Assembly: GCA_944391425.1 (NCBI GenBank) | Contig: CALXTO010000009.1 | Coordinates: forward strand, 1 to 44,589 | DNA from: an uncultured Alphaproteobacteria bacterium | GTDB lineage: Bacteria; Pseudomonadota; Alphaproteobacteria; RF32; CAG-239 | Direction: 5' to 3' | Length of the DNA: 44,589 bases | Part shown: piece by piece, positions 15,900-25,131 of the stretch | How positions within the stretch are numbered: position 1 is the first letter of the stretch | Layout: every line of letters begins with the position of its first letter | Notes under the pieces: model-generated | What the model saw: only the letters and a program-made list of their open reading frames with translations | Told to the model about the DNA's origin: nothing | Database searches by the model: none | Translations under genes and position numbers: made by a program

Positions 15900-17579
15900 A
15901 TGGCAGCAGTCCAGTATGTTTATGTGATGCAGAATTTGACCAAGGTTTTTCCGGGCGGAAAAGAATTATTTAAAGGGATTACCCTGTCTTTTTTGCCGGG
16001 TGCCAAAATCGGCGTTCTGGGCGTTAACGGCGCCGGAAAATCCACGTTGTTGAAAATTATGGCGGGGGTAGACAAAGAATTTAACGGCGAAGCCTGGCCG
16101 GCCGAAGGGATAAAGGTCGGATATCTGGAACAGGAGCCGCAGCTTGATCCTTCTAAAAACGTAATGGAAAACATTATGGACGGCTTGGCCGAAACTCGCG
16201 ATTTGGTGAAAAAATTTGAGGAGGTTTCCATGCGCTTCGGCGAAGAGCTGACTGACGAAGAAATGGATGCCCTGATTAATGAGCAAGCCGAACTTCAGGA
16301 AAAAATAGACGCCTGCAATGGCTGGGATTTGGAAAGAACTATTGAAATTGCCATGGATGCGTTGCGTTGCCCGCCGGCGGACGCCGATGTAACCAAGCTT
16401 TCGGGCGGAGAAAAGCGCCGCGTGGCTCTGTGTCGTTTGCTGTTGTCTAAGCCGGATATGCTGCTTTTGGACGAACCGACCAACCACCTGGATGCCGAAT
16501 CGGTAGCATGGCTGGAAAACCATCTGAAAGATTATAAAGGCACAGTGGTTATGGTGACGCACGACCGCTATTTTCTGGACAATGTGACCGGCTGGATTTT
16601 GGAACTTGACCGCGGGCAGGGAATTCCTTATGAAGGTAACTATTCGTCCTGGCTGGCGCAAAAGCAGAAGCGTTTGGAGCAGGAGGCGCGGGAAGAAACG
16701 GCACGCCAAAAGATTTTGGCCAACGAACTGGAATGGATTCAGAAAAACCCTAAAGCCAGACAGGCGAAATCCAAGGCGCGTATCAATGCTTATGACGAGT
16801 TGTTGGCGCAGGCTTCAAAAGACAAAATTACCACAGCCAATATTACAATTCCGATGACAGAACGTTTGGGGGATCTGGTGATTGAAGCTAACGGCATCAG
16901 TAAATCGTACGGCGACAGAGTTCTGATCGACAATTTGTCGTTTAAGATTCCCAAAGGAGCCATTGTCGGTATTATCGGGCCGAACGGTGCCGGAAAGACG
17001 ACTTTGTTCCGTATGATTACCGGTCAAGAAAAACCGGACAGCGGCGAAATCAGAATTGGTGATACGGTTGATTTGGGATATGTGGATCAAACTCGCGACG
17101 AACTTGATCCCAATAAAAATGTGTGGGAAGAGATTTCCGACGGGCTGGACATGATACAGCTCGGCAAAAAAGAAGTTCCTTCGCGCGCTTATGTCGGACA
17201 GTTCAATTTCAAGGGGTCCGATCAGCAGAAAAAAGTCGGACAGCTTTCGGGCGGGGAGCGCAACCGTGTTCATTTGGCCAAAATGCTGCGCAAAGGCGCC
17301 AACGTAATTCTTTTGGACGAGCCGACCAATGATTTGGATGTGGATACCCTGCGTTCTCTGGAAGAAGGGATTATGAATTATCCGGGCTGCGTTTTGGTAA
17401 CGTCGCACGACCGTTGGTTTTTGGACCGTTTGGCAACCCATATTCTGGCTTATGAAGACGAAGGGCATGTCGAATGGTTTGAAGGAAACTTTGAGGAATA
17501 TGAAAAAGACAAGGTGCGCCGTTTGGGCGAAGAGGCGTTGCGCCCGCACAGAATGCGCCATAAAAAACTGGAGCGCTAG
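15900..17579 (+). CDS. ettA: ABC-F protein EttA (energy-dependent translational throttle)
   Basis: This 559-aa ABC-F protein has two ATPase domains and no membrane part. Domain 1 has Walker [10 protein letters not shown], signature [11 protein letters not shown] and Walker [12 protein letters not shown]. Domain 2 has [20 protein letters not shown] and [11 protein letters not shown]. The linker (about 245-320) contains the P-site tRNA interaction motif. The N-terminus ([18 protein letters not shown]) and length match EttA rather than Uup or YheS. It binds the ribosomal E site and gates entry into elongation according to ATP/ADP ratio. A hairpin terminator follows 12 nt after the stop. Confidence 0.95.
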   Translation: MAAVQYVYVMQNLTKVFPGGKELFKGITLSFLPGAKIGVLGVNGAGKSTLLKIMAGVDKEFNGEAWPAEGIKVGYLEQEPQLDPSKNVMENIMDGLAETRDLVKKFEEVSMRFGEELTDEEMDALINEQAELQEKIDACNGWDLERTIEIAMDALRCPPADADVTKLSGGEKRRVALCRLLLSKPDMLLLDEPTNHLDAESVAWLENHLKDYKGTVVMVTHDRYFLDNVTGWILELDRGQGIPYEGNYSSWLAQKQKRLEQEAREETARQKILANELEWIQKNPKARQAKSKARINAYDELLAQASKDKITTANITIPMTERLGDLVIEANGISKSYGDRVLIDNLSFKIPKGAIVGIIGPNGAGKTTLFRMITGQEKPDSGEIRIGDTVDLGYVDQTRDELDPNKNVWEEISDGLDMIQLGKKEVPSRAYVGQFNFKGSDQQKKVGQLSGGERNRVHLAKMLRKGANVILLDEPTNDLDVDTLRSLEEGIMNYPGCVLVTSHDRWFLDRLATHILAYEDEGHVEWFEGNFEEYEKDKVRRLGEEALRPHRMRHKKLER

Positions 17580-17590
17580 TTTGAGAAAAG

Positions 17591-17616
17591 TCCGCCGGTA
17601 ACGGCGGATTTTTTTT
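17591..17616 (+). terminator. Terminator of ettA
   Basis: The stem TCCGCC-GGTAAC-GGCGGA is followed by eight T residues. Confidence 0.88.
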
Positions 17617-17716
17617 ACCGTCCGTATTTAAAACCTGGAAATGTAAATTATATCTTTTTTTGACCGTTGCGTCGGAACCGATTAATTTTCAACAATTTCA
17701 GAAAAGGGGACTTTTA

Positions 17717-17923
17717 ATGTCAAAAGGAACAGTCAAGTGGTTTAACAATAAAAAAGGCTATGGTTTTATTATTCCGGAAGCTGGGGAAAAAGATGTTTTT
17801 GTTCATATCAGCCAGCTTGAAAAAGCGGGAATTTCGCATTTGAGTGACGGGCAGGCGGTCAATTATGAGCTGTATGCCGACCGTGACGGCCGCGCGGCAG
17901 CCGGAAATCTGCGCTTGTTATAA
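17717..17923 (+). CDS. Cold shock domain protein (CspA family)
   Basis: This 68-aa single cold shock domain protein binds single-stranded RNA and DNA as a chaperone. RNP1 is KGYGFIIPE and RNP2 is DVFVHIS, preceded by GTVKWFNNKKG. The upstream in-frame ATG at 17660 is rejected because 17717 gives the canonical MSKGTVKWF start with an AAAGGGGA ribosome site. About 100 nt of leader separates it from the ettA terminator, as is common for csp genes. A strong terminator follows. Confidence 0.94.
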   Translation: MSKGTVKWFNNKKGYGFIIPEAGEKDVFVHISQLEKAGISHLSDGQAVNYELYADRDGRAAAGNLRLL

Positions 17924-17952
17924 AAGCGGAACGGAAAACGTAACCGGTAAAT

Positions 17953-17978
17953 AAAAAAGGGCTTTTCAGCCCTTTTTT
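17953..17978. terminator. Bidirectional terminator between csp and GNAT gene
   Basis: The stem AAAAAAGGGC-TTTTCA-GCCCTTTTTT has A and T tracts on both sides, so it can serve both convergent genes. Confidence 0.88.
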
Positions 17979-17981
17979 ATG

Positions 17982-18419
17982 TTAGAGATCTTTGACCATT
18001 TTGGCAAAAGTTATGCCCTGTTCTTCAAAAATGTCGCCTTCCTGCCGGTAGCCGTTTTTTTCGTAAAAATGGACGACGGTGAGCATGGCATGCATGACAA
18101 TCCGGTGGTATCCCGCTTCTTTGGCGCGGCGTTCAGCATAACGAACCATGTCGGCGCCAATGCCTTCGCCCTGATATTTGGTGTCGACGGCAACCTGCAT
18201 CAGGCGGATGGTGTCATTGTCGACCGGCGCCAAAATCAGTCCGCCGACGAGTTTGTCGTCCAGACATTCAATGCAGCCGACGTGGAGGTAGTTAGCCTCT
18301 TGCTGGCGATGGGAATCCAAAAACTTCAATCCCAGGGGTTCAAGCAAAATTTTGTAACGCAATTCTACCAATTCGTCATAACGGGTAGAGCCGAAATCAA
18401 TATCAATAATTTTTCTCAT
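17982..18419 (-). CDS. GNAT family N-acetyltransferase
   Basis: This 145-aa single GNAT domain has motif A visible as QVAVDTKYQGEGIGADMVRY, the acetyl-CoA pyrophosphate loop being QGEGIG. The C-terminal FYEKNGYRQEG matches motif B. The N-terminus (YDELVELRYKILLEPLG) resembles the ElaA/YitI-like subgroup of small GNATs. The substrate cannot be read from the sequence. It is a single gene, convergent with the cold shock gene. Confidence 0.85.
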   Translation of the reverse strand: MRKIIDIDFGSTRYDELVELRYKILLEPLGLKFLDSHRQQEANYLHVGCIECLDDKLVGGLILAPVDNDTIRLMQVAVDTKYQGEGIGADMVRYAERRAKEAGYHRIVMHAMLTVVHFYEKNGYRQEGDIFEEQGITFAKMVKDL

Positions 18420-18570
18420 GATGCCTCTCCAAAAGTAGATAATTAATTATAGTCTTTTTTATTTACGATAGTCAATTGCAGAAAATCGGTTTCTGAAATT
18501 TAGGGGTTGCGAAATTAAAAAAATCCTTTATTTTCTAGTAAATATATTTTTTCGGGGATTATGCAAGAAG

Positions 18571-20379
18571 ATGTCGGACCATAATTTGGAATTAATCAGA
18601 AATTTTGCGATTATCGCTCATATCGACCACGGGAAATCGACTTTGGCCGATCGTTTGATCGAAGCCTGCGGCGGACTGGAAAAACGCGAGATGACCGAAC
18701 AGGTTTTGGATAGTATGGATATTGAACGCGAGCGCGGAATTACGATTAAGGCGCAAACCGTGCGTTTGAATTATCAAGCCAAGGACGGCCGGACGTATCA
18801 GCTGAATTTGATGGATACGCCGGGGCATGTCGATTTTTCTTATGAAGTTTCACGTTCGCTGGCATCGTGTGAGGGTTCGATTTTGGTGGTGGATGCGACC
18901 CAGGGTGTGGAAGCTCAGACATTGGCCAACGTTTATTTGGCAATTGACAATAACCACGAGATTATTCCGGTGTTGAATAAAATTGACCTGCCGTCCGCTG
19001 ATCCGGAGCGGGTCAAAGCGCAAATTGAAGACGTTATCGGATTGGATGCATCCGATGCGGTGGAAACTTCCGGCAAAACCGGTCTGGGCGTGCCGGAGCT
19101 TTTGGAGGCAATCGTGCAACGTCTTCCGGCGCCGAAGGGTGATGAAGACGCGCCGCTGAAAGCGCTGTTGATTGACAGCTGGTACGACAGCTATTTGGGC
19201 GTGATTATTCTGGTGCGCGTGCATGACGGCATACTGCGCCGGAAGACGCAGATCCGTATGATGTCTAACAACGCAACCTATCTGGTGGATAAAGTAGGAG
19301 TCTTCTCGCCCAAGATGACAGATGTCGAAGCTTTGTATCCGGGAGAAGTCGGATTTATTACGGCCAGTATCAAAAGCGTCGGTGACTGCCGGGTCGGTGA
19401 TACGATTACCGATAACAAAAAACCTTGTGCCGAAGCACTAAAGGGTTTCAAGCCATCAATTCCGGTAGTGTTTTGTTCGATTTTTCCGGTTGATTCAAGC
19501 CAATATGACCTGTTGAAGGACGCTTTGGCCAAACTGAAGCTGAATGATGCCAGCATTGACTACCAGAATGAAAATTCGGCAGCTTTGGGACTGGGGTTCC
19601 GTTGCGGGTTTCTGGGACTTTTGCATATGGAGATTATTCAGGAACGCCTGGGGCGGGAGTTTGACCTTGACTTGATTACGACCGCGCCGTCGGTGGCCTA
19701 TAAAATCCATTTGACCAACGGTGAGAACATAACGCTGCATAACCCGGCGGATATGCCGGATCCGACGCAAATTCGTGCTATTGAGGAACCAATGGTCAAA
19801 GCGACGATTTTGGTGCCGGATACTTATCTGGGCGCGGTGTTGAAGCTTTGTACCGAACGCCGCGGCGAACAGGTGGAACTGACTTATGTCGGCAGCCGCG
19901 CGATGGTGGTTTATAAAATTCCCCTGAATGAAATCGTGTTTGATTTTTATGACCGTCTCAAATCCATTACCAGCGGTTATGCCAGCTTTGACTATGAGTT
20001 GATCGGTTATCAGGAATCCGATTTGGTAAAGGTGCAAATTCTGATTAACGAGGAACCGGTGGATGCACTGGCTTTCCTGTGTCACCGCAGCGAAGCGGAA
20101 TCCCGCGGCCGGCAGATTTGCGAACGTCTTAAAGATCTGATACCGCGGCATTTGTTTAAAATTCCGATTCAGGCGACGATCGGCGGCCGGGTTGTGGCGC
20201 GCGAAACGATTTCAGCTCTGCGCAAAGACGTAACCGCCAAATGTTATGGCGGTGATGTTACCCGCAAACGCAAGCTTTTGGACAAGCAAAAAAAAGGCAA
20301 ACTTCGGATGCGGCAGTTTGGCAAGGTTGAAGTTCCTCAGTCGGCGTTTATAGAGGCTTTGCGTATCGGCGACCAGTAA
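18571..20379 (+). CDS. lepA: Elongation factor 4 (LepA)
   Basis: This 602-aa translational GTPase binds the ribosome and affects back-translocation and 30S biogenesis. G1 is AHIDHGKST, the switch region is [10 protein letters not shown]3 is [11 protein letters not shown] and G4 is [10 protein letters not shown]. The LepA-specific C-terminal domain is present, ending [20 protein letters not shown]. Full normal length. The upstream 150 nt is AT-rich, with no promoter I can assign firmly. The stop runs straight into a palindromic repeat that probably terminates transcription. Confidence 0.97.
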   Translation: MSDHNLELIRNFAIIAHIDHGKSTLADRLIEACGGLEKREMTEQVLDSMDIERERGITIKAQTVRLNYQAKDGRTYQLNLMDTPGHVDFSYEVSRSLASCEGSILVVDATQGVEAQTLANVYLAIDNNHEIIPVLNKIDLPSADPERVKAQIEDVIGLDASDAVETSGKTGLGVPELLEAIVQRLPAPKGDEDAPLKALLIDSWYDSYLGVIILVRVHDGILRRKTQIRMMSNNATYLVDKVGVFSPKMTDVEALYPGEVGFITASIKSVGDCRVGDTITDNKKPCAEALKGFKPSIPVVFCSIFPVDSSQYDLLKDALAKLKLNDASIDYQNENSAALGLGFRCGFLGLLHMEIIQERLGREFDLDLITTAPSVAYKIHLTNGENITLHNPADMPDPTQIRAIEEPMVKATILVPDTYLGAVLKLCTERRGEQVELTYVGSRAMVVYKIPLNEIVFDFYDRLKSITSGYASFDYELIGYQESDLVKVQILINEEPVDALAFLCHRSEAESRGRQICERLKDLIPRHLFKIPIQATIGGRVVARETISALRKDVTAKCYGGDVTRKRKLLDKQKKGKLRMRQFGKVEVPQSAFIEALRIGDQ

Positions 20380-20504
20380 AAAAGGCGTATAACGGCTCAT
20401 CTAAAGGCATATTGTCGGATCTCAGAAAATCCATGTACCTCGTTGTACACTAGGATTTTCCTCGCCCTAGATATGCCTTTATCTGAACCATTCTCCGCCT
20501 TTTT
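20379..20504. repeat. Complete 126-bp imperfect palindrome between lepA and flagellin 2
   Basis: The element is symmetric about 20441.5. Outer arms are AAAAAGGCG (20379-20387) and CGCCTTTTT (20496-20504). Inner pairs are AAAGGCATAT with ATATGCCTTT, AAAATCC with GGATTTT, and TGTAC with GTACA around the loop CTCGTT. It shares CGTATAACGG, TCATCTA, a TACCTC-TTGTA core and CGCCCT with repeats at 1-115 and 123-200. It probably works as a two-way terminator for the convergent lepA and flagellin 2. A MITE-like origin is possible. Confidence 0.75.
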
Positions 20505-20524
20505 GAAAAAATCTGTCTGAATTT

Positions 20525-22249
20525 TTAGAACAGCTTTAGAATACTCTGAGCGGCCTGGGAGGCGAGCGAGAGGGAATTGGTTGCCAGTTGTTGTCTGGTT
20601 TGCAGAGCCAGCATGTTGGCGCTCTCTTCGTTCATGTCTGCTAAAGTTAACTTGTCGGCGCCTTCTTGCAGAACATTAATCAGGTTTTCCGTAAAATCCT
20701 GGCGATTAAGGACAATATTATAATAACTTCCCAGCTCCGCCGACATGGAACGAATCTGATTCAAGGCCGAAGATATTTCTTTTAAGGATTGGGCGATGTC
20801 TTCAATGGTATTCCACTCGGTGGTCGTTAATCCCAAAGCGGCGGAAGACGCGTCTTTACCTTTGACATCCAACCAGGCGCTGCGGCTTTCGTTGAAAGTC
20901 ACTTTTAAATCCTGATTTTGCAGAAGATTGACACCTTTGTAGGAACTGTCTTTGATTAAGGAATCATATTGGCTGAGAATTGTCTGGTATTGAGAAGCGT
21001 CATAAGTTTTATCGGTTGTGTCGGCCAGAGTGACAGCCTCGCCGGCATTAGCGGCGCTTTCCGCCACGGTTTCCTGAAAAGCTGCCAGAAATTGGCTGGA
21101 ATTATAATTGTCTATACCGGTGATATCTTCACTAGTTTTAGCGATGGTAGTGTGTTGAGTATAGCTAGAACTGCCGTTATACGGATCGTCGGGGTTAAAG
21201 TTACCGGTTGAATTATAAAAACTAAATCTTAAATCTTTAAGGTTGACGATTTTAGCGGATTTGCCGTCCTCCGAGACCCAGGTGACAATTCCGACTGCGG
21301 TTTTGCTGCCGTCATAGTCGTCGGCTGAACCATAGGTTAAATCCGAGTACATCACGTCGCCGATTTTGGGAGCGGCTACGCCGCCACTGCTGCCGCCTGA
21401 AGCATCAGCAGAAAGGGGGGAAGGGTTAAAACAATTTTCTAAAAGCTGGAAACACCTGACGTAGTAGCCACTGTTCTTACCGGTGTAGTGTCGGTAGCCA
21501 TTATGCATACCGAATCTCCACGAGTAGTTATTGCTATACTCAGAAGAAGACCAATAATATCCATCCGTTAAAGTTGCACAATCAACTCCTAAACCTTTTA
21601 AGGTTGTAAGCGCGTCATTAATAGCTGTTTTATTGTCGCCGTTTGCTCCTGTTGATTCGCTTCCGCCAATCATATTTTCGGCATCAATGCCATACATTTC
21701 CATTAACTCGCCGATAGCGGGGAGATACCATTGCCCTTGACCGAAGTTGGCATCGTTTTTATCCACACCTGGGGCGTAAAACTGGTTGCATGCCGTCGCG
21801 GCTAGAGCGTCAGCGCCAATCTGATCCAGCATCGCCTGCGTGTTGGCGCGACCGTCAAACAGACTGGTGTCGCGGATGGCCGCGTCATCGCTAATGCCGC
21901 TCGGTTGCGGAATATATATCGGCTCGCCCGGCCTTGCCGTGCCGCCGCTTTCCAGCACCTGAGTGGCTACCGCCGCGGCCTGTTCCAGAAAGTCTGCTGC
22001 CGTTTCCAATGACGTGGTCGCCGCCTTGATTGTCGATACCGCCTGTCCCATAGAGTCAAGCAAAGCATCTAAATCGCTGGCGCGATTGCTTAAACTGCGC
22101 GCCGTGTAATAAGAAGACGGATTATCGATTGCCGAGTTAACCTTTTTGCCGGTGGACAATCTGTTTTGAGTAGAATCAACCTGCCTGCTGATATTCTGCA
22201 GGCTCAGTAAATTGCTCCTCATACTTGCAGTCAGGCTTACTTTATCCAT
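20525..22249 (-). CDS. Flagellin 2 with DUF1566/lectin-like central insert
   Basis: This 574-aa flagellin paralogue has standard N-terminal (1-100) and C-terminal (about 420-574) filament helices. The insert contains FGQGQWYLPAIGELMEMYG (169-187), YYWSSSEY to VRCFQ (231-268) and IGDVMYSDLTYGSADDYD (296-313). Extra residues SGGTARPGEP near 101-110 and a GGSSGG linker near 285 distinguish it from the other two. It shares 92 identical nt with flagellin 3 near the 5' end and 73 identical nt with flagellin 1 near the 3' end, a mosaic pattern. The promoter and leader are almost identical to those of flagellin 1. It should be exported and assembled in the filament, with the insert facing outward. 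Confidence 0.9.
   Translation of the reverse strand: MDKVSLTASMRSNLLSLQNISRQVDSTQNRLSTGKKVNSAIDNPSSYYTARSLSNRASDLDALLDSMGQAVSTIKAATTSLETAADFLEQAAAVATQVLESGGTARPGEPIYIPQPSGISDDAAIRDTSLFDGRANTQAMLDQIGADALAATACNQFYAPGVDKNDANFGQGQWYLPAIGELMEMYGIDAENMIGGSESTGANGDNKTAINDALTTLKGLGVDCATLTDGYYWSSSEYSNNYSWRFGMHNGYRHYTGKNSGYYVRCFQLLENCFNPSPLSADASGGSSGGVAAPKIGDVMYSDLTYGSADDYDGSKTAVGIVTWVSEDGKSAKIVNLKDLRFSFYNSTGNFNPDDPYNGSSSYTQHTTIAKTSEDITGIDNYNSSQFLAAFQETVAESAANAGEAVTLADTTDKTYDASQYQTILSQYDSLIKDSSYKGVNLLQNQDLKVTFNESRSAWLDVKGKDASSAALGLTTTEWNTIEDIAQSLKEISSALNQIRSMSAELGSYYNIVLNRQDFTENLINVLQEGADKLTLADMNEESANMLALQTRQQLATNSLSLASQAAQSILKLF
21446..21559 (-). other. Hypervariable 38-codon patch of flagellin 2
   Basis: Residues 231-268 are gap-free against the other two copies. 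Variable codons include AGC, AAC, TAC, GGT, CAT, CAC, ACC, AGT and GGC, nearly all ending in a pyrimidine. Flanks YYWSSSEY and VRCFQLLEN are conserved. Confidence 0.6.
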
Positions 22250-22278
22250 GATTATCCCTTTTGTTAACTTTGTTTTAG

Positions 22279-22306
22279 AATATATTATCTACCGAACAAA
22301 GAACAA
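22279..22306 (-). promoter_or_regulatory. Promoter of flagellin 2
   Basis: TTGTTC (22306-22301), a 16-nt spacer and TATATT (22284-22279) on the minus strand, identical in boxes and spacing to flagellins 1 and 3. The leader to the ATG (GTTAACAAAAGGGATAATC) is the same as for flagellin 1. Confidence 0.6.
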
Positions 22307-22320
22307 GAAAGAGCGAAAAC

Positions 22321-22362
22321 TTTTCCACAGAAAAATCCCGGCAACTCGTTGATATATAATGG
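22321..22362 (-). promoter_or_regulatory. Conserved upstream element of the flagellin genes (copy 2)
   Basis: On the minus strand CCATTATATATCAACGA, then GTTGCCGGGATTTTT and CTGTGGAAAA. It differs from copies 1 and 3 at a few positions in the middle, while the ATATCAACGA and CTGTGGAAAA ends are kept. That pattern suggests two conserved half-sites. Confidence 0.55.
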
Positions 22363-22394
22363 ATTACAAGGGGCGAAAAATGATAAGAAGCTCG

Positions 22395-23687
22395 TTAATG
22401 GCCGTTTTGCAGTTTTTGCAGAACGGCCGAATTAACGACCTTTTGCGAATTTTTTTCAGATGTTTTGGCTAGAGCTTCTTCCGCAGTTTTCTGTTTTTGT
22501 TCCGGCGTTTTTTTATTGGTTAGGCTTTCGCCGTGAATATGTTTTTGCAGAGCGTCTGCCATCTTTTCCTGAAAAACTTTTTCTGTTTCGGCAATTCGTT
22601 GGGCATCGCCGGAAGCTTTCGCCTCTTGCCATTGTTGGCGAACACTATTCATCTCGTTGCGTATCTGCTGCTTTTCAATCAACAGGGCAATTTTGGGATG
22701 TGCATCTCTCAACTCTTCCAGCGGGTAGGGCTGTTTGACTTCAATTCCGGCGATTACTCCGGCCAAAACCAAACGTGCCGCAAAGTCTTTGGCCTCTTTT
22801 TCATCGGAACTGAGTTTGCCGATTCTCAAAACGGAACTTCCGCTTTTGCGGGCTGTTTCGGCCATAACGATAAAATGTTTCAGATCATTGCTGTTTAAGG
22901 TCATTTCCGTAGCGCTGTGGATTGTCAGACTGCCGATAACTTTGTCTTCATTGCGCTGTTTGCTTCCGTAAAAGTTATAGACAATGTCCGGTTCAGAATC
23001 ATGGTCTACCCGTACAAAACGAACTTTTCGCTGTTTACAGGCTGCCTCCAAAAGTTCAGCAGTTTGTTGCTGAGGTTTGGCAGTTTTGTGTTCAATCGGT
23101 TTTTCCGGCAGCGGGCGTATCGATTCTTTACTCTGTTCAATCACCGTTTGTTGCGGTTCCTCTCTGACGGCGGGATTGTAAGAGCGGATATCTCTTTTGA
23201 GGTTTCTGGCTATCCAGCCTGCTTTTTTCTTTTGTTTGAGATCTATCCGGCCGTATTTCAGATAGTCGCTGATGATAAACAAATAAGATTCCGCTTCATA
23301 TAAAGGCAAAGGCTCGTTTTTCCTGCCGGCATAATGGCGTTCCGTCTTAATCAGAGCCAAAGTCTGGACTTTATCCAGAGCTTCGGCAAATTCCTGGTGT
23401 CTCGGGTTTGCTTTGATTTTAACCGCATCCCGCAGATCTTTGGCAATTTCCGAAAGGTCCAGCGCCGAAAGTTCGCTGAGGTCGTTTTGCGGGTTATTCA
23501 CAAAAGCCAAGGCATAGTCCGCTGCGGCCTTGCTTTTAATTTTTCTTTTTTGGGTATGCTTGAGATTCTTTTTCGCCGTTGTTGCGGCCCGGTGCAGCGC
23601 CTTGTCAACAGCCAGGTTTTTGCCCAGAAAATAACTTGTAGCAACGACGTTAAGCGTTTTGACAAAGGTGTTGTTGGTTTCGCTCAT
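22395..23687 (-). CDS. Unknown 430-aa charged protein with an LPD7-like segment
   Basis: I do not recognise a named family. A GGAGGC ribosome site lies before the ATG. The N-terminal 60 residues are basic (KKNLKHTQKRKIKSKAA). Residues about 200-325 (CKQRKVRFVRVDHDSEP to GVIAGIEVKQP) have a pattern like LPD7-type polyvalent-protein domains: an A-x3-G-x3-I-x2-G core, then an Ala-rich helix. The last 100 residues are a charged helix (QQWQEAKASGDAQRIAETEK). The same order, domain then helix with EAK-SGD, occurs in the protein at 214-1992, so the two share a C-terminal module. It has no signal peptide or membrane segment. Confidence 0.6.
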   Translation of the reverse strand: MSETNNTFVKTLNVVATSYFLGKNLAVDKALHRAATTAKKNLKHTQKRKIKSKAAADYALAFVNNPQNDLSELSALDLSEIAKDLRDAVKIKANPRHQEFAEALDKVQTLALIKTERHYAGRKNEPLPLYEAESYLFIISDYLKYGRIDLKQKKKAGWIARNLKRDIRSYNPAVREEPQQTVIEQSKESIRPLPEKPIEHKTAKPQQQTAELLEAACKQRKVRFVRVDHDSEPDIVYNFYGSKQRNEDKVIGSLTIHSATEMTLNSNDLKHFIVMAETARKSGSSVLRIGKLSSDEKEAKDFAARLVLAGVIAGIEVKQPYPLEELRDAHPKIALLIEKQQIRNEMNSVRQQWQEAKASGDAQRIAETEKVFQEKMADALQKHIHGESLTNKKTPEQKQKTAEEALAKTSEKNSQKVVNSAVLQKLQNGH

Positions 23688-23763
23688 GCTTCTGCCTCCG
23701 AATAAAATTATACCTAAAGTATAGCTTAAAAAAATGTCTTCTGCAATACAAATTTAGACAAAA

Positions 23764-25131
23764 CTATTCTTTCAGCAAAGAATCGATTCTCGTTGCCAAA
23801 TCATTAATTTTCAAAGCCAATTGAGGATTTTTATTCAGTTTTTGAGCTGTTTTGATTTGTTCTTGTGCCGTTCTTAATGCACCGATACGCAGGGAGTATT
23901 CCGCAGAAGCGTAATTAGCTGCACCTTCGTTGCCTTGCAACCCATAGGCTCTAGCCAGCAGAAGCCAGGCAAAACCTGTCGGGCGGGAGAGCAGTGATTT
24001 GTTAATCAGATTGATGGACATTTGGACTTCCCGGGAAGACGGAGCGTCTTCCAAAGTTGCCTGAGCCAGGCTGAGCTGCAACAAGGCCGATTGCGGAAGC
24101 AGGTTCAATGCTTTTTGATATTGCGCTTTAGCTTCTTTGATTTTACCTGTTTCCAGAAAAATCTGCCCTTTTAATTCATAGAAATAAGGATTTTGCGGCT
24201 CTTCTTTTATCAAACCGTCAAGAATTTGTCCGGCCTTGGCGAAATTGAGCTGCTTAAAGTTGGCAATCGCACGGGCATAGCGGGCCGACACGGACGTGTC
24301 TTTGTCCGGATATCGGCGAAATGTCTGTGCGGGCGGGTTGATATAGGCAAACAGTTTTGCTTTGACGCGCTCAAATTCTTCCTGATGCGGGGCTTCTTTT
24401 CCGGCGGTGGCATTTTTTAGATTCTGTTCAAAAAAACTGATTCGCTCTCGCGTAACCGGATGGGTCCGGAAGTAGGGGATTTCTTCAACCCCGTTCAGAG
24501 AATTTTGTTTGACAATTCTTTTCATAAAAGTCAGCATTCCCTCAGGACTTTGCCCCGTCTTTTGCAAAAGACTCATTGCTGCCTCGTCGGCTGAGCGTTC
24601 TTCTTCGGTTCGGTAACGGGTATAATGTGTCAGGACGGAACTTTGTGTTCCAAGCATGACCGCCATAGCCGCATCTCCGCGTCCGCTCAGAGCCACGGCT
24701 GTTCCCGCCAGCAGAGCCGAAGCCAGCGTTACTTCCTGCAGAGATTGATTTTTGAGTTTTTGACGGATGATATGTCCGCCTTGGATGTGTCCGGTTTCAT
24801 GGGCAATAACTCCGGCCAGCTCATTAATGTTGTCTGCGGACATGATTGTTCCCGTATGCACGAACAAATTATTACCGTCGGCAACAAACGCATTCAGGCT
24901 GTTGTCTTCCACGATAAAAACATGGTTGCGGTTATAAGGAATACCTGCCGCGTTAAACAGCGGACGTGTGATGCTGTCCAGCAGTTGTTCCGTCTCTTCG
25001 TCCGAAATAAGTCTCAGGCTCTCGGCCCGGGAAGGAACGGAAAAGGCCGTCAGCAGCATAATGCCGCCGATCAGCCCTTTTGCAAATTCGGATGCCGTTT
25101 TCCTTAACCTTTGATGAGTTTTTTCCACCAC
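23764..25131 (-). CDS. BepA/YfgC-like M48 metalloprotease with TPR repeats
   Basis: This 455-aa exported protein has an N-terminal signal sequence (AKGLIGGIMLLTAFSVPSRA). The M48 domain carries the zinc motif HETGH in AGVIAHETGHIQGGH and a downstream EERSADEAAMSLL glutamate ligand. The C-terminal half (about 270-455) consists of TPR-like helices (YARAIANFKQLNFAKAGQIL, NPYFYELKGQIFLETGKIKE). The architecture matches periplasmic BepA, which assists or degrades stalled LptD and BAM substrates. Its start overlaps the rne stop by 28 nt, so the two are co-transcribed. Length is a little below E. coli BepA (487). Confidence 0.88.
   Translation of the reverse strand: MVEKTHQRLRKTASEFAKGLIGGIMLLTAFSVPSRAESLRLISDEETEQLLDSITRPLFNAAGIPYNRNHVFIVEDNSLNAFVADGNNLFVHTGTIMSADNINELAGVIAHETGHIQGGHIIRQKLKNQSLQEVTLASALLAGTAVALSGRGDAAMAVMLGTQSSVLTHYTRYRTEEERSADEAAMSLLQKTGQSPEGMLTFMKRIVKQNSLNGVEEIPYFRTHPVTRERISFFEQNLKNATAGKEAPHQEEFERVKAKLFAYINPPAQTFRRYPDKDTSVSARYARAIANFKQLNFAKAGQILDGLIKEEPQNPYFYELKGQIFLETGKIKEAKAQYQKALNLLPQSALLQLSLAQATLEDAPSSREVQMSINLINKSLLSRPTGFAWLLLARAYGLQGNEGAANYASAEYSLRIGALRTAQEQIKTAQKLNKNPQLALKINDLATRIDSLLKE

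Noticed and set aside
16815..17561. 248-aa open frame opposite ettA (and a similar one at 15966-16709)
   Set aside because: Antisense to conserved ABC-F domains, with composition typical of a reversed coding strand.
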